Shown here: piece by piece, positions 23,370 through 34,870 of the stretch
How the letters are laid out: every line of letters starts with the position of its first letter
Position numbering within the stretch: the first letter of the stretch is position 1
Source of the DNA: Branchiostoma floridae
Taxonomy: Eukaryota > Chordata > Leptocardii > Amphioxiformes > Branchiostomatidae
Reading direction: 5' to 3'
Length of the DNA: 64,000 bases
Assembly: GCF_000003815.2 (NCBI RefSeq)
Contig: NC_049989.1
Location: forward strand, 21,957,128-22,021,127
Notes under the pieces: model-generated
What the model saw: the letters and a program-made list of their open reading frames with translations, nothing else
Told to the model about the DNA's origin: nothing
Databases searched by the model: none
Made by a program: the position numbers and the translations under genes

Positions 23370-23930
23370 TAACTTTATTTATTTATTCATAAATCTTTCA
23401 GTTGTCCACAACTGATTTCCACGGGAGCCCTACCACAAATCAATCAACATGAACATAGCAATTGTCATGTAACATAAAGTGTAAATAATAAAACATTGGG
23501 GTATTACTTTGTCTGATTGACTCAAAATAAGTTAAATTCAACCAACTCAACATTATAAATTAAAGAAATTCATCACAACAATAATCATATAAATAGAACA
23601 AAACATAAACAAACTTTGAGATCAAGCTCATCTAAAAACAGTCGGCAGCTGTAAACCACTGATGAATCACTGAGTCCTTTCTGTTCCCTGATTTGTTGTG
23701 ATTATGTAAGAGCTCCCTTGAAATCAATGGAATAACTGAAAGGACTACCCTGAAGATTCATAAGTAAGAGACTAGATAAATACCAAAGTGGAGCACTATT
23801 CAGATCTTTGTATCCTATTGTAGTAATCATCTTTAGATCTGTGGATGTTACAAAAATAATATCAGACATGGCAGACATACTATTTAGCCATAAACCATAA
23901 AATCCTGGATAGCTGATGCCGTGATCCAAG
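23370..23930 (-). mobile_element. Decayed LINE 3' region, minus strand
   Basis: Read on the minus strand, GGTAGGGCTCCCGTGGAAAT leads into CAGTTGTGGACAACTG and ends in an AATAAATAAATAAAGTTAG tail at about 23375-23390, the layout of CR1/L2-type LINE ends. Upstream (23702-23929, minus) a frame contains KDLNSAPLWYLSSLL, resembling the loop near the C-terminus of such reverse transcriptases. The assignment rests on pattern memory. Confidence 0.4.
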
Positions 23931-23984
23931 ATGTTACCTTGGTGTGGCCCTTACTTCAGCATTCTTCAGCAAACAACAGAGACA

Positions 23985-24310
23985 TGAACAGTAATTCTGA
24001 TGATAAGAAAGAAGATTATATAATTCCAGCTCCAGGCACCGATCCTAACCCCATGTCAGAAGAAGATTACATAATTACAGCCCGCGGCGCAGATTTTATC
24101 CCAAAGTCAATATAAGTCCAAGATTACACAATTGCGACCCTCGGCTGGGTTTGTATCACAACTTTTCGATAAGAATTAAGATTAGATAATCGCAACTACT
24201 GACCCCGTGTGACCTCCTGATTACAAAATTGGTGCCTGGGGCTTCAAATCCAACTCACTGTCAGATTGAGGGTAAGATTATGTAATTGTGACGGTGGGCT
24301 CGGCTTCTGG
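23985..24310. repeat. Diverged tandem units, about 57 bp, five or six copies
   Basis: AAGATTAYATAATTRC followed by GC-rich CCCGGC-type words recurs near 24010, 24064, 24120, 24178 and 24272. Confidence 0.6.
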
Positions 24311-24566
24311 CTGTGTTTGTAACCCTTAGTGTTGTCCCAATGTCCTGACCTGTGTGATAATCTCATGTCCAGTGACTGTCTGATTTCTTCTTTGCGTTTC
24401 CACTGCTGTAATATGAGATACTTGCCTTCTGTCTTCAGATAACAACTCTCGTAGCAGGCTGTAATATTTGTCTGCTTGAAAAGTCCCAAATGAGTGGTGA
24501 TAATAAAAATGTGAACAGCATCTCATGTACTTGTTAGAACAATTGAGGGAGGACCTGCCTTAACTT

Positions 24567-24602
24567 AAAGCCACACCAACTTGGTTTGTTGGTTTGTAGC
24601 TC
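24567..24602. mobile_element. Solo terminal fragment of the AGGCCACACC MITE family
   Basis: AAAGCCACACCAACTTGGTT followed by TGTTGGTTTGTAG matches the left terminus of the intact element at 38708-39059 with substitutions. No second terminus is found nearby. Confidence 0.45.
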
Positions 24603-24613
24603 TGAAGATATTA

Positions 24614-24765
24614 TGCTCAAAAATCATCATCATCATCCGGTCATGCTGGTTGCACGGATGGCCATGACTCTCTTCCTCCATCCTTCCCTATCCTCCATAG
24701 CCTTGGGCAGTTCTTCAGCTGAGCAGCCAGTATCTTCACAAAGTTGATTGATTGCTCAAAAATCA
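24614..24765 (-). mobile_element. 5'-truncated non-LTR retrotransposon insertion with 13-bp target duplication
   Basis: TGCTCAAAAATCA occurs at 24614-24626 and again at 24753-24765, a perfect target-site duplication. The 126 bp between them read on the minus strand as the uninterrupted C-terminus of a reverse-transcriptase polyprotein (INQLCEDTGCSAEELPKAME, then DREGWRKRVMAIRATSMTG and stop; 24633-24755) followed by a (ATG)n-like 3' tail. This is what target-primed reverse transcription with early termination leaves. The DR..W motif before the stop is shared with the remnants at 62966-63259 and 63577-63663. An RTE-like clade is my best guess. Confidence 0.85.
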
Positions 24766-25044
24766 ACATCAACAAATATATTCAGACTCGCCCATCACTC
24801 TCGCTGTTTCCATCTTGATATCTTGCTGATTCCGAATTTTTAAGGTCCAAGTAAATTAATTGCTGTGGGCTCAACTTTAAATCAATACAAACAAGCTTTA
24901 TGCTAATGGAGTAATTCTTCAATCAGCGACTCTTGAAAACACATAAAACACGTACCTCCAAATTTTCTATCGTATTCTCGCGAGAGACTAGGTCCTTCTG
25001 TGATCAAGATGTACTGAGCAGATGTAAAAAATTTGGAGAAATTG

Positions 25045-25250
25045 CTGTAAATGCAGAAATTTCGCGGTGGTTTAATGTTCGCGGTTTTTGCGGTGGCCGC
25101 TTCACCGTGAACTAAAAACCACGCAAACATTTTTCCATGACAGTAAGAGACTACAGTGCATGGTGCTACCACGAACTTAAAACCACCGCAAAAAGTCGTT
25201 TTTCTTGTTACCGCAAAATTAAATCTCTGCAAACTTAAATGCATTTACAG
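25045..25250. mobile_element. MITE of the TTCGCGGTG family, copy 1
   Basis: Terminal inverted repeats CTGTAAATGCAG and GCATTTACAG enclose about 206 bp of near-palindromic sequence with GCGGTGG/CCACCGC words. The family matches 60476-60684 in opposite orientation. A TA follows the right end; the left flank has lost it. No transposase. Confidence 0.8.
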
Positions 25251-26918
25251 TACTCCATTAACTTACTTATACATGACTGATGAACCTCTTAATGAAGCTT
25301 TGTGCTGTTGTATGATGTGAACCAGAGAGTCGACTTGTCCTGGCCACAAAGAGCACACCGTAGTTGGTTTGTCAGGTCAGTGGTTTTGCTGTTTTGTGAC
25401 CTGGAAACAATGAGAATGTAATGGATGTGAGGAGATATAATAACATGCCCGCCTAAGGGAGGGGGAGACTGAAGTAGAATTATGCTTATAATTTTCAATC
25501 TGTAAGGGAGCTCACAAACGTGATAATGTAAATACTATTAGGTAAAACATGACTAGTCACTATTGAGGTTAACATGTTGTTTGTATGTACATTACTTTGA
25601 GTTTGACTTCTTCTTTAGAGGAAGTTCCTTATGAATAGTCCCACAGTGAAGTCAGAAGACCTACCGGTATAGTGTACCTGAACCTGTACCCAAAAACAAA
25701 AAACAAAGGTAGTGCACACAATTTTTACACTAGAAAATGGTAAACTTTATCTCAGAGTTGACAGCTTGGACAATGTTGCACTTGTGAAATAAGATAACTC
25801 TTTTTTTCAGATTAGAATAATTTTGTAAATCCTCATACAAGCATGTCAATTTACCACTTAAAAAGATGATTAGTTACATTGAGAGCTTATAGATAAATGT
25901 TCAAACTTATCCAGGTTCAGGTCCAGTCTCAAAGTCTCAAAGTCTTGTACCTAAACAGCTGTACCTGTAAATGACCATCCTTAAGCTACACAGGCCTAGT
26001 ACTGACTGGTCTAGGTTTGATCGGCTTGTTTGCTGACCAGGAATAAACCAGACCACATAAGATTGGTTTGCTAAATGTTTTTTTGTGTCTTCCATTAGTG
26101 ACACACATGTACATTACTAGTAAGATAGATTCATGTACATGGCAAAATTTTTTACGTTTCTGAAGACCATGGCAGTCAGGTGCAAAACACAGTCGGATAT
26201 TTTACTTAAGCTGAATATACTTGGCGATTCTTGCTCTTTTATAAGGAATTAACTTGTCCTTGCTGAAGAATTCATAAATACATGTTTCAGTATTTATACT
26301 ATCTGTAATTATCTGTTCATTAATGTTATTGTATATTTCTCAGTGTCCATTATGTTGATTATCTATGATTTTGCCATTATGATTTACACTTTGTTTCATG
26401 TGTTGTTACCTGGGCCCCTTGGAAATCAGCAAAAAAATGTTAAAGATGCTACCCAGGAGTCCTAAAGATGAAATAAATAGAAAAAAAATTGGTCTCGATT
26501 TGACCAGTTTGTTCCCTGACCTGGAATGTACCAGACCAGAGAAGATGAGGAGAGATATGATAATAAGACCTCCTCCCTGGAGACCTCCCTGGAGACCAGC
26601 ATAAATGGGATGATTTGAAGGCTTAATTGCAGCTCCAGTAACCTTAATTCCTCCCAGGAGGATCATGGAGGGTTTTCAGGCTTTGTTTGCGACTTAAGAA
26701 ACCTGGGCCATCTGCACAACAGATTTAACAAGGTTTCTCCTGACTTGTTGGTGATTCTATGGAAAATTTTAGGTCTAATGATAGATGAATTTAATATGTG
26801 CAATGGATGATTTCTGTCCCATACATATGGATGATTTGTGCTCCATAGATGACTCCATGATTGTACAATGTTATGTATTGTTTTACCTGACCTGAAAAAC
26901 AGGTCCATGAGCGGTACC
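25251..26918. other. Unique AT-rich stretch with small dispersed fragments
   Basis: GTGTACCTGAACCTGTACC (25671) and CCAGGTTCAGGTCCAGTC (25914) are fragments of the family arrayed at 35920-36232. CTCCCTGGAGACCTCCCTGG near 26573 is a short tandem. Otherwise nothing is recognised. Confidence 0.4.
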
Positions 26919-27018
26919 NNNNNNNNNNNNNNNNNNNNNNNNNNNNNNNNNNNNNNNNNNNNNNNNNNNNNNNNNNNNNNNNNNNNNNNNNNNNNNNNNN
27001 NNNNNNNNNNNNNNNNNN
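26919..27018. other. Assembly gap (100 N)
   Basis: Exactly 100 N, the conventional length for a gap of unknown size. Frames reported across it are meaningless. Confidence 0.99.
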
Positions 27019-28669
27019 ATTTTTTTAAAAAATCTGTCAATCACATCTTCAGTTCCAGCACCAGGGACAGGGCCAGTAGTACTGAAGAGTTGGTAGTTCT
27101 GTAGATGGTTTCAATAAGAAAACCTGATACTCAAGTCTGGTTATGTGCTAGGAAAGTGTTGCCCTGTTCTGAGGTCTAAGGCATTAGGTATTAGAAAGGC
27201 TTGGGTAAGTGTTAATCCTGCAGTGGTTGTTGAAAATTTGATCCTTGTATACCTTTGTGTTGGAAGAAAGTTTAGCACTATGATTACTACCAACACGGAT
27301 GAGCTTCCATGGTGCTAGAAAGGCATTTGTACTGCAGGACTTTTCTTTTGTCTGATCTTTTAGCCATGTGAATTCCATGGAAACAACATTAATTCAAAGC
27401 TGCAGGCTATCTGTGTAGTTCCATGATAGACAGCCAGAAAAGAGGAGATGTATGCTTGTATGTCCCTGTGTAGAACAGTCACAACCTTCCCTACATAAAG
27501 AGTAGTCCTGGATTTATCCATTTATTTCATACCATAAGTGGATTTTCAAGAGGTATACGTAGAACAAGACATGTTACATTCAGACTGGTGTCAAAGATGA
27601 CTGGTGTCAAAAACCTTTCTTTGGAACCCAGGCTTTAGCCTTTTAAGGGTTGAGATCAAAATGGCCCTTAACATGTTGTACATTCTTGCCTTTAAGGTCT
27701 CATCATCAATAAAGTCAAAGTCAAAGGTAACAGAACCAATGTAGTACTGTACAAACTAAAGTACATGTAGTCTCTCTCAGGACCTTGTACTCTGTGTGTG
27801 TGTGTGCTTTGCTGTTTTCCATTTGGCATTCCATAGGCAAACTCCCCACATGTGGACGCCGCACGGCTGTCGGGAATATTGACTGGCTCAAACGGAACGT
27901 TGCCTTCATCGACTTTGCCTCATCAATAATGCAGTACCGCCCACAGGGGCCAGGGGGCAGGAGTAATAGAGCTGTAATACACGGCCATGCCTACGTCATT
28001 TCAATACATAAAACGGCACAGAAGTCTCAGAAATTCCAGCTTATAGATTTAAGTGTGATTGAACCATTTAAACTTGAATCTTGCGCCACTTTTGTCAAAT
28101 AGAAGGTTTGAGTTGTATGTCTGTTGTACTAAGAGTTTATGGATGGTAGATTGAACTTTTATCATGAAATATCGAAAGAAATGACATGATTTTTACAGCC
28201 GCCTTTTTCGATGTTTGTTAGGTTACAAGGCTACATATTACATGGCGTAATGGAATATGTCTTATGGTAAGTTGATACATAAAAAAGCTGAGTATCAATT
28301 TTTGCCAATAGATTTTTAGAATTGAACCATTTCATCTTGTATCTTTTTATCGTTTTTTGGCAAATTGCAATTTGATGAGTGTCTCAATATCATGTCATGT
28401 CATCATAAAGCTGAAAGCAATCAAACATGTTTTACTCAATGTCATGTTCAAGGGTTTTACAGGACTGTTCAGTTCAGTCTGAATACATGTATGCTCCCTG
28501 CATAGGACAATGTAGTGATTAGCATAATTCAACAGTCTCAAAAGTCTATGAAAACTTGAACACCTTTCAGAGTTAGACCTACAAAGTGTCTAAGACCGAT
28601 TTTCAGTAAATCTTCTTGTTTTTTTTTCATAGTCCTTATCTTTCCTTAAAGTGTCAACGTCTGGAACCA
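27019..28669. other. Unique stretch with one splice-bounded open segment
   Basis: At 27834 TTGGCATTCCATAG is a fair acceptor followed by a CpG-containing open frame on the plus strand (KLPTCGRRTAVGNIDWLKRN) running to about 28100. No good donor is visible and the peptide is not recognised. Its GC content differs sharply from its flanks, so a conserved non-coding element is as likely as an exon. The rest is AT-rich and empty. Confidence 0.2.
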
Positions 28670-29145
28670 ACCAATCACCAGGAAAATATTGAAACAAGCC
28701 TAGATTGGAAGTATGAGTAAACTTACTCGTGGGAGTGTAATATAATGTGATTACCACATGTCATATCTAGTTGCATTAAGTCTCAGTGTCAAGGTCACTT
28801 TGGAGTTCTAAACTTCCCTGTTATTTTCTGTAACCAAACAAGCCTTCACTACTGTGCATGAGTTGAAAGTATGAGTAAATGTAGGAGACTTAATATATAA
28901 TGTAATGATGATAGTATCTAGTTCCAGTAAGTTCTTTAGTGCCAAGCTTCTTCAAGTTTCTTGCCACAGTCTAAACAAACAAAGTGAGTGACTGTGGCAA
29001 TTGAAACAAGCATGAAATGGAACTATGAGTAAAGATAGGATTTTATATAATGTGATGATGATATGTATGTAGATCCAGTCAGTTTGCTTCTTAGTGTCAT
29101 GGTTACCTTGTAGCCTTAATCTTCCTCATTGCCTGTAACCAAACA
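28670..29145. repeat. Tandem array, three diverged units of about 170 bp
   Basis: GTATGAGTAAA, TATAATGTGATGATGATA, TCCAGTRAG and TCTTAGTGTCA, then CTGTAACCAAAC, recur at about 28710, 28870 and 29020. Confidence 0.8.
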
Positions 29146-29375
29146 GCTGCCTTCCCCCTGCCCGCGCCGGCCTGAAGATACTAAAACATTTATCTTCATG
29201 CTGAAGCTTCATTCCTGTTTTTATGGTGACAAATATTATTGCAGTTTCCTCCGCGATTACAGAAATTGCCGGATTACGTCGGAATCCTGCCATAATTGCG
29301 TGCTTAAATGCAGCGTCCGTGTCCGGCAATAACGCTTCCTCTGTCTCTGTCATTAATAACCCTGCCTGGTCCCAT

Positions 29376-30650
29376 CAAACTCACCAGGACAGGGATCGGT
29401 TACAGAAAACTCAACCGGTCTTCATTTATAAAACTCAACCGGTCGTCATGTATAAACACCAGGACAGGGATCTATTACAGAAAACTCAACCGGACAGGGA
29501 TCGGTTACAGAAAACTCAACCGGTCTCCATTTATAAAACTCAACCGGTCCTCATTTATAAACACCAGGACAGGGATCGGTTACAGAAAACTCAACCGGTC
29601 TCCATTTATAAACACCAGGACAGGGATCGGTTACAGAAAACTCAACCGGACAGGGATCGGTTACAGAAAACTCAACCGGTCTTCATTTATAAAACTCAAC
29701 CGATCTCCATTTATAAACACCAGGACAGGAATCGGTTACAGAAAACTCAACCGGACAGGGATCGGTTACAGAAAACTCAACCGGTCTCCATTTATAAAAC
29801 TCAACCGGTCCTCATTTATAAACACCAGGACAGGGATCGGTTACAGAAAACTCAACCGGTCTCCATTTATAAACACCAGGACAGGGATCGGTTACAGAAA
29901 ACTCACCAGGACAGGGATCGGTTACAGAAAACTCAACCGGTCTCCATTTATAAACACCAGGACAGGGATCGGTTACAGAAAACTCAACCGGTCTCCATTG
30001 ATAAACACCAGGACAGGGATCGGTTACAGAAAACTCAACCGGTCTCCATTTATAAACACCAGGACAGGGATTGGTTACAGAAAACTCAACCGGTCTCCAT
30101 TTATAAACACCAGGACAGGGATCGGTTACAGAAAACTCACCAGGACAGGGATCGGTTACAGAAAACTCAACCGGTCTCCATTTATAAACACCAGGACAGG
30201 GATCGGTTACAGAAAACTCAACTGGTCTCCATTTATAAACACCAGGACAGGGATCGGTTACAGAAAACTCAACCGGTCTCTATTTATAAACACCAGGACA
30301 GGGATCGGTTACAGAAAACTCAACCGGTCTCCATTTATAAACACCAGGACAGGGATCGGTTACAGAAAACTCAACTGGTCTCCATTTATAAACACCAGGA
30401 CAGGGATTGGTTACAGAAAACTCAACCGGTCTCCATTTATAAACACCAGGACAGGGATCGGTTACAGAAAACTCAACTGGTCTCCATTTATAAACACCAG
30501 GACAGGGATCGGTTACAGAAAACTCAACTGGTCTCCATTTATAAACACCAGGACAGGGATCGGTTACAGAAAACTCAACCAGTCTCCATTAATAAACACC
30601 AAGACGGGGATTGGTTACAGTAAACTCAACCGGTCACCGTTTATAAAACT
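29376..30650. repeat. 51-bp minisatellite with 30-bp variants
   Basis: Unit landmarks are CACCAGGACAGGGATCGG, TTACAGAAAACTCAACCGG and TCTCCATTTATAAACACC. All length variants (51, 30, about 24 bp) are multiples of three, so two plus frames and one minus frame stay open, giving 17-residue peptide repeats such as HQDRDRLQKTQPVSIYK. Most unit differences are C-to-T changes at CCGG and ATCGG, changing P to L and R to W, which looks like CpG decay and not protein selection. GTCTCTGTCATTAATAA..CCTG..TCAAACTCACCAGG flanks the array on both sides (29340-29386 and 30663-30711). Confidence 0.95.
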
Positions 30651-30879
30651 TAGTACTCTCTCTTGTCTCTGTCATTAATAAGCCTGTCTGTACTCATCAA
30701 ACTCACCAGGACTTTAGGAGTACCGGGCACCGGACAGGGATAAGTTACAGAAAAGTCAGGCAGCTCGATCTATATTAGATTTACCCTGCCATCCTTGATA
30801 GTTCACTTGGTGTGAACAATGTCATTATTAAAGCTGACAGTCTCTGATGCTCAAACTGGCTGCTGTGTGCAGAAGAAGA

Positions 30880-31150
30880 CGAAGTGAGTTGAAGTGTAAT
30901 TGCTACACTTTAGAAATTCTGTCTGCCGTCATGACTTACAGTCAGAAGCTGGAAAATGTAAATTGCTACAATTTTGGGAATTTTCTGGCACTTGGATCTG
31001 ATGTATCAGAATTATAATTCAGATCCCTGATCTTTCAGCCCTGAAAAGAGATTGCTAGACACTAGATCACACCACGACAGCAATTTTACACACAATTATG
31101 ACTTTCAGTCGAAGCTGTAATTGCTACAATTCCAGGAATTTGTTGGGACT
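30880..31150. repeat. Diverged tandem units, about 95-150 bp
   Basis: GACTTACAGTCAGAAGCTG or a variant, followed by TAATTGCTACAATT, occurs three times (about 30895, 30935-30975 and 31100-31125). Confidence 0.5.
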
Positions 31151-31240
31151 CGGGAGTCAATAAATCCGGTAAATTGTTCTCCTACTGTTACTGTGAGACT
31201 CCACTGGGATGCGTCGTTTCTGTCGTCCTTTGGGTCTCGT

Positions 31241-31254
31241 GTCACCACGGCAAC
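31241..31254. promoter_or_regulatory. RFX X-box-like site
   Basis: GTCACCACGGCAAC matches GTNRCC-N2-RGYAAC. It lies in a short GC-rich unique segment (31190-31275). Confidence 0.4.
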
Positions 31255-31379
31255 CGAAGTTCAGTGAGCGTCATCACCAAATTATGCAGAAGGTAGTGAA
31301 CTTTTAATGCTTGCTGTAAGTATTAAGGGAAAAGTTGAACTATCAGTTTGTTGTAGTAAACATATAGCAGAGGAATTGG

Positions 31380-32125
31380 AAAAAAACTTGAACCTGAGGT
31401 ATCCATGTCTGTCTGTTCCATATGGTTTGGAAAGAATTTGATGATCCGATCTTCAAAAGGAGACCCTAAGCCTATGCAGAGGTATTTGGTTAGTGGTAGA
31501 ACAGAATTGAGGTTTAATTTCATTTGAAAATGTGGCGTTCCTTTGTGATAATTTGTTCAAACTTTGAGGACTGGTACTGAACTTGTCTTTCCCNNNNNNN
31601 NNNNNNNNNNNNNNNNNNNNNNNNNNNNNNNNNNNNNNNNNNNNNNNNNNNNNNNNNNNNNNNNNNNNNNNNNNNNNNNNNNNNNNNNNNNNNNNNNNNN
31701 NNNNNNNNNNNNNNNNNNNNNNNNNNNNNNNNNNNNNNNNNNNNNNNNNNNNNNNNNNNNNNNNNNNNNNNNNNNNNNNNNNNNNNNNNNATCTGAGTGT
31801 CTGCACAAGCGACCTAACGTGCATTTTGTGCATCATCATAGGCTTGTAGGACAGAATTTTATGCTCAATCGATGAATGTGTGTATGTGCTGTTGGATAGT
31901 CGGTTCAAACTTCTTTACCATGTAGACATACCTTGTTGGCTTCCAATCTGTCTGACGTATGATATGGAATGAAGAGCTACAAAACCAAATCTCAGTTGCA
32001 TTTTGTTCGTGATAGAACAGAATTGAGGTTTACTTTGAAGTGATGAATGTAGGATTGGTTTCTTCGTGTGTATGTATGAGATAGCCGTTTCAAACTCCGA
32101 TACCGTCCCCAGCATGTCTTCCCAA
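31380..32125. repeat. Tandem array of about 200-bp units, interrupted by a gap
   Basis: GTGATAGAACAGAATTGAGGTTTA-type words and a GTTCAAACTTY..TACC.T block recur on both sides of the 197-N gap (31594-31790), which therefore lies inside a tandem array. This is a probable cause of the assembly failure. Confidence 0.65.
31594..31790. other. Assembly gap (197 N)
   Basis: 197 N, probably a size-estimated gap, within repeated DNA. Confidence 0.99.
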
Positions 32126-32130
32126 GGTGT

Positions 32131-32345
32131 ATGTAGATACTCCTTACCCGTTTTCGTGTCTGTGGGAATGATACGGACCCAGTTGTGTGTAGATACTCCT
32201 ACCCCGTTTTCATGTCTGTGGGAATGATACGGACCCAGTTGTATGTAGATACTCCTGCCCTGTTTTCGTGTCTGTGGGAATGATACGGACCCAGTTGTAT
32301 GTAGACACTCCTGCCCCGTTTTCGCGTCTGTGGGAATGATACGGA
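32131..32345. repeat. 56-bp minisatellite, four copies
   Basis: ATGTAGATACTCCTGCCC, TTTTCGTGTCTGTGGGAATG and ATACGGACCCAGTTGT repeat at 32131, 32187, 32243 and 32299. The minus-strand peptides NWVRIIPTDTKTG are repeat by-products. Confidence 0.97.
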
Positions 32346-32560
32346 GGAGGATTGATGGGCCAAACCAATCCCCAAGGAGACAGCGAAGCGAGCGGCCATC
32401 CATCAGGCTCCGCCGCCGCTTTCATGTCAGACTCGGAGTGACTGGGTGGTTATTATAACGTCAGATCGCGGAGATATCGCCCGATTTGTGAAGAGAGAGC
32501 TTTTATCTCCGGGGATGAGGCCACTCCAAGTTAAATCTGCGGTTCTTCGACAATCTTTAA
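32346..32560. other. GC-rich unique island
   Basis: AGGATTGATGGGCCAAACCA, CAGGCTCCGCCGCCGC and TTATTATAACGTCAGATCGC sit directly after a minisatellite. No recognisable coding frame; possible regulatory element. The stretch 32561-33180 is unique with no gene seen. Confidence 0.25.
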
Positions 32561-33185
32561 GTAAAAGGTCAACTTAAGGTCAAGATGGAAACAAAGGGGT
32601 GGTAGAAAAATGGCTATATTCACTTCTGAAACTGTGCGTACCAAGAGGACGTCCTCTTCGGCCACATCAAATGAACTTGTTTGTTTTTAGGTCTGAAAAA
32701 AATTATGCTGAGCAAAAGCAACAAAAAGGGGAAAGTCTTTTACAAATGGGGTAGGGAATTTCCCAAGCAGCCTGGTAGCCCCAGCTTCGCCTATTGAGTC
32801 AGTGAAGTCAAGCTTGCCTAAACTTGATGTTTCTGACTTAGGGAACAGAGATGCTGCTACAGTTATTGCTATGGGCCGCTCTTCATCTTCATGATGGTAA
32901 CATCAGGCCCTACAAACCTGATTTAGAAAAGAAAATGGGAAAAGTTGTACCTTGGCATATACACAGTTCAAATTTTCCTCCTAGCACTCAGTTTTTCTCC
33001 AAAATGAATTTACTGGCAACTATAGAACTAGTGGAGTATAAAGGTTGCTCTGTCCTTGGTGCTATTAACAGTGCTGTGAAAGCAACAGTTTGGGTTGAAA
33101 ACTGAAAACTGAGTTTTTGTAGAAAAATACAAAAAGTCCCTGTTTTCTTTCAGCCCTTCATTTACATTCTGATCTTTGGATGAAT

Positions 33186-33240
33186 TTTTGCTGGAGTGCT
33201 GAACTGGCAAGTCCTGGCCTTAATCAAGATAATAGTATTA
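33186..33240. repeat. Uninterrupted member of a duplication split elsewhere by a MITE
   Basis: GCTGGAGTGCTGAACTGGCA followed by AGTCCTGGCCTTAATCAAGATAATAG is the empty-site counterpart of 33336-33356 plus 33580-33610 (GCTGGAGTACCAAAATGGCA, then CAGGTCTTAGTCAAGGTGAT). Confidence 0.65.
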
Positions 33241-33356
33241 CAAAGAGTAAAGTGGATCAAACCATTATCACTTAATGGGGTATAGAATTTCCTGAGCAGC
33301 CCCATAAGTCCTGTTTCACCTTTTGAAAATAAGCTGGAGTACCAAAATGGCAAGTG

Positions 33357-33579
33357 ACGCTGGTTCACCTTTATCCGAGGGTAACCTATATTTGTTGTTT
33401 GTAAGAAAAAAAACGTATTCAGGGAATCCGATATGAACGTGTAAAAGGTGGTTTCAAATAGGAACATTTTGAAAATATTGGAAATTTGAAACCACTGTCT
33501 GCAGACTTAATACTCCTAAATGTGCTGTTTTTAAAGACAACAAATAAAGGTCACCCAACGGATAAAGGTGAACTAGCGT
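33357..33579. mobile_element. MITE of the GTTCACCTTTATCCG family, copy 1
   Basis: Terminal inverted repeats of about 40 bp: left ACGCTGGTTCACCTTTATCC, right (reverse complement) ACGCTAGTTCACCTTTATCC, continuing through GGGT.ACC and ATTTGTTG. It lies inside a duplicated host segment whose sister is uninterrupted. TA follows the right end. No transposase. Confidence 0.85.
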
Positions 33580-33610
33580 TACAGGTCTTAGTCAAGGTGA
33601 TAGATATTTT

Positions 33611-34260
33611 GCAAATAGCAAGGAAAGCTGCTTCAGAACAATACAACTTAAAACGTGGCTTCAAGCTGTAGAATATGATATGAATTACACCATTAGATAA
33701 AATATTTACATTATTTTGATGCTCACAAATAACGCAAACATCATTTTGCATTGATCCTGCCCATTTAAGCCTGATGAGGCCACTGTGAGGTGAGGTTATT
33801 AAAGATATGCACAATAACCCACCAGCTTATTAGTCTGATCCGTCAGATTTAATTGTCTGCATTCTGTAATTAACACCATCTATATAATTCTCTAGGCAAG
33901 AACAGTTCAATTTGGTGTTTCTTAGTCTTTGAATATAAAAATAAATACTCTGAGAAATTATTAGGAAAACTTTTTTCCCGAAAATTGAAGTGTTCTTTTC
34001 CTGTTTGTGTGTTTCCAAGGCTACAACATTCTCAATAAATGTGTAGGTTCTCAGTGCCACAAGAGATAATGCTATTGTTAAATGAAAACCATCTAAGGGC
34101 AAAGTCTTCACCTTAGTACACATCACTTCAGGTAGAAGATATAGTCAGTATCAAGTTTTCATCTCAGTCTGCAGTTTTCAACAGTCTGCTTGGAACAATG
34201 ATAAATTTTTATTTTGAAATGTCTGAAAACCATAGATACGAAGAGGTGTGGTTATGGCCC
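33611..34260. other. Unique stretch, no gene seen
   Basis: AT-rich with homeodomain-type words (GATTTAATTGTCTGC, CTGTAATTAACACC) near 33850. Part of 34100-34170 resembles the dispersed segment at 3590-3660. Confidence 0.35.
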
Positions 34261-34267
34261 TGGATGC

Positions 34268-34493
34268 TAATAAAACATGCTTATTCTTTTAATAAAAACA
34301 TGCATAAAATTATTCTTTATATTAAAATGCATATTCTTTTAATTAAACATGCATATTCTTTTAATTAAACATGTATATTCTTTTAATTAAACATGCATAT
34401 TCTTTTAATTAAACATCCATATTCTTTTAATTAAACATCCATATTCTTTTAATTAAACTTGCATATTCTTTTAATTAAACATGCATATTCTTT
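34268..34493. repeat. 22-bp minisatellite rich in TTAATTAA
   Basis: Unit ATGCATATTCTTTTAATTAA with a following AC repeats about ten times, with ATCCATATT and CTTGCATATT variants. The left end is disordered. Confidence 0.95.
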
Positions 34494-34768
34494 TGACAGT
34501 CAGTTCCATATCACTTGCTCAGGTATCCCTTGTGTCTTACAGAGCTTATTTGCATGTGATGTGATCGTCTTATCTGAAAGGTGTTAATTTTCTAATTTCA
34601 TTAATCAATCATATTAAAATTTTAAGCTAAGTCTGTAATCCAGTGCCCTTTGGCGGTGCCATGTACTCGAGATTACTCCATCAATCAATATACAACTGTT
34701 ATCATGAGTCGTTGGCATCCTTCTGTCTTATATAATAGCCTTCTAGCCAAGTACCTGTGGGCTACGCT

Positions 34769-34868
34769 NNNNNNNNNNNNNNNNNNNNNNNNNNNNNNNN
34801 NNNNNNNNNNNNNNNNNNNNNNNNNNNNNNNNNNNNNNNNNNNNNNNNNNNNNNNNNNNNNNNNNNNN
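34769..34868. other. Assembly gap (100 N)
   Basis: Gap of unknown size ending two bases before the MITE at 34871. Confidence 0.99.
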
Positions 34869-34870
34869 TA

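Noticed and set aside
26663-27104. Open frames through N runs here and at the other four gaps
   Set aside because: Undetermined bases cannot support a frame.
29223-30678. 466- and 456-codon open frames with 17-residue peptide repeats
   Set aside because: They are two frames of the same 51-bp minisatellite; a third (minus) frame is also open. Unit differences follow CpG decay and not codon constraint.
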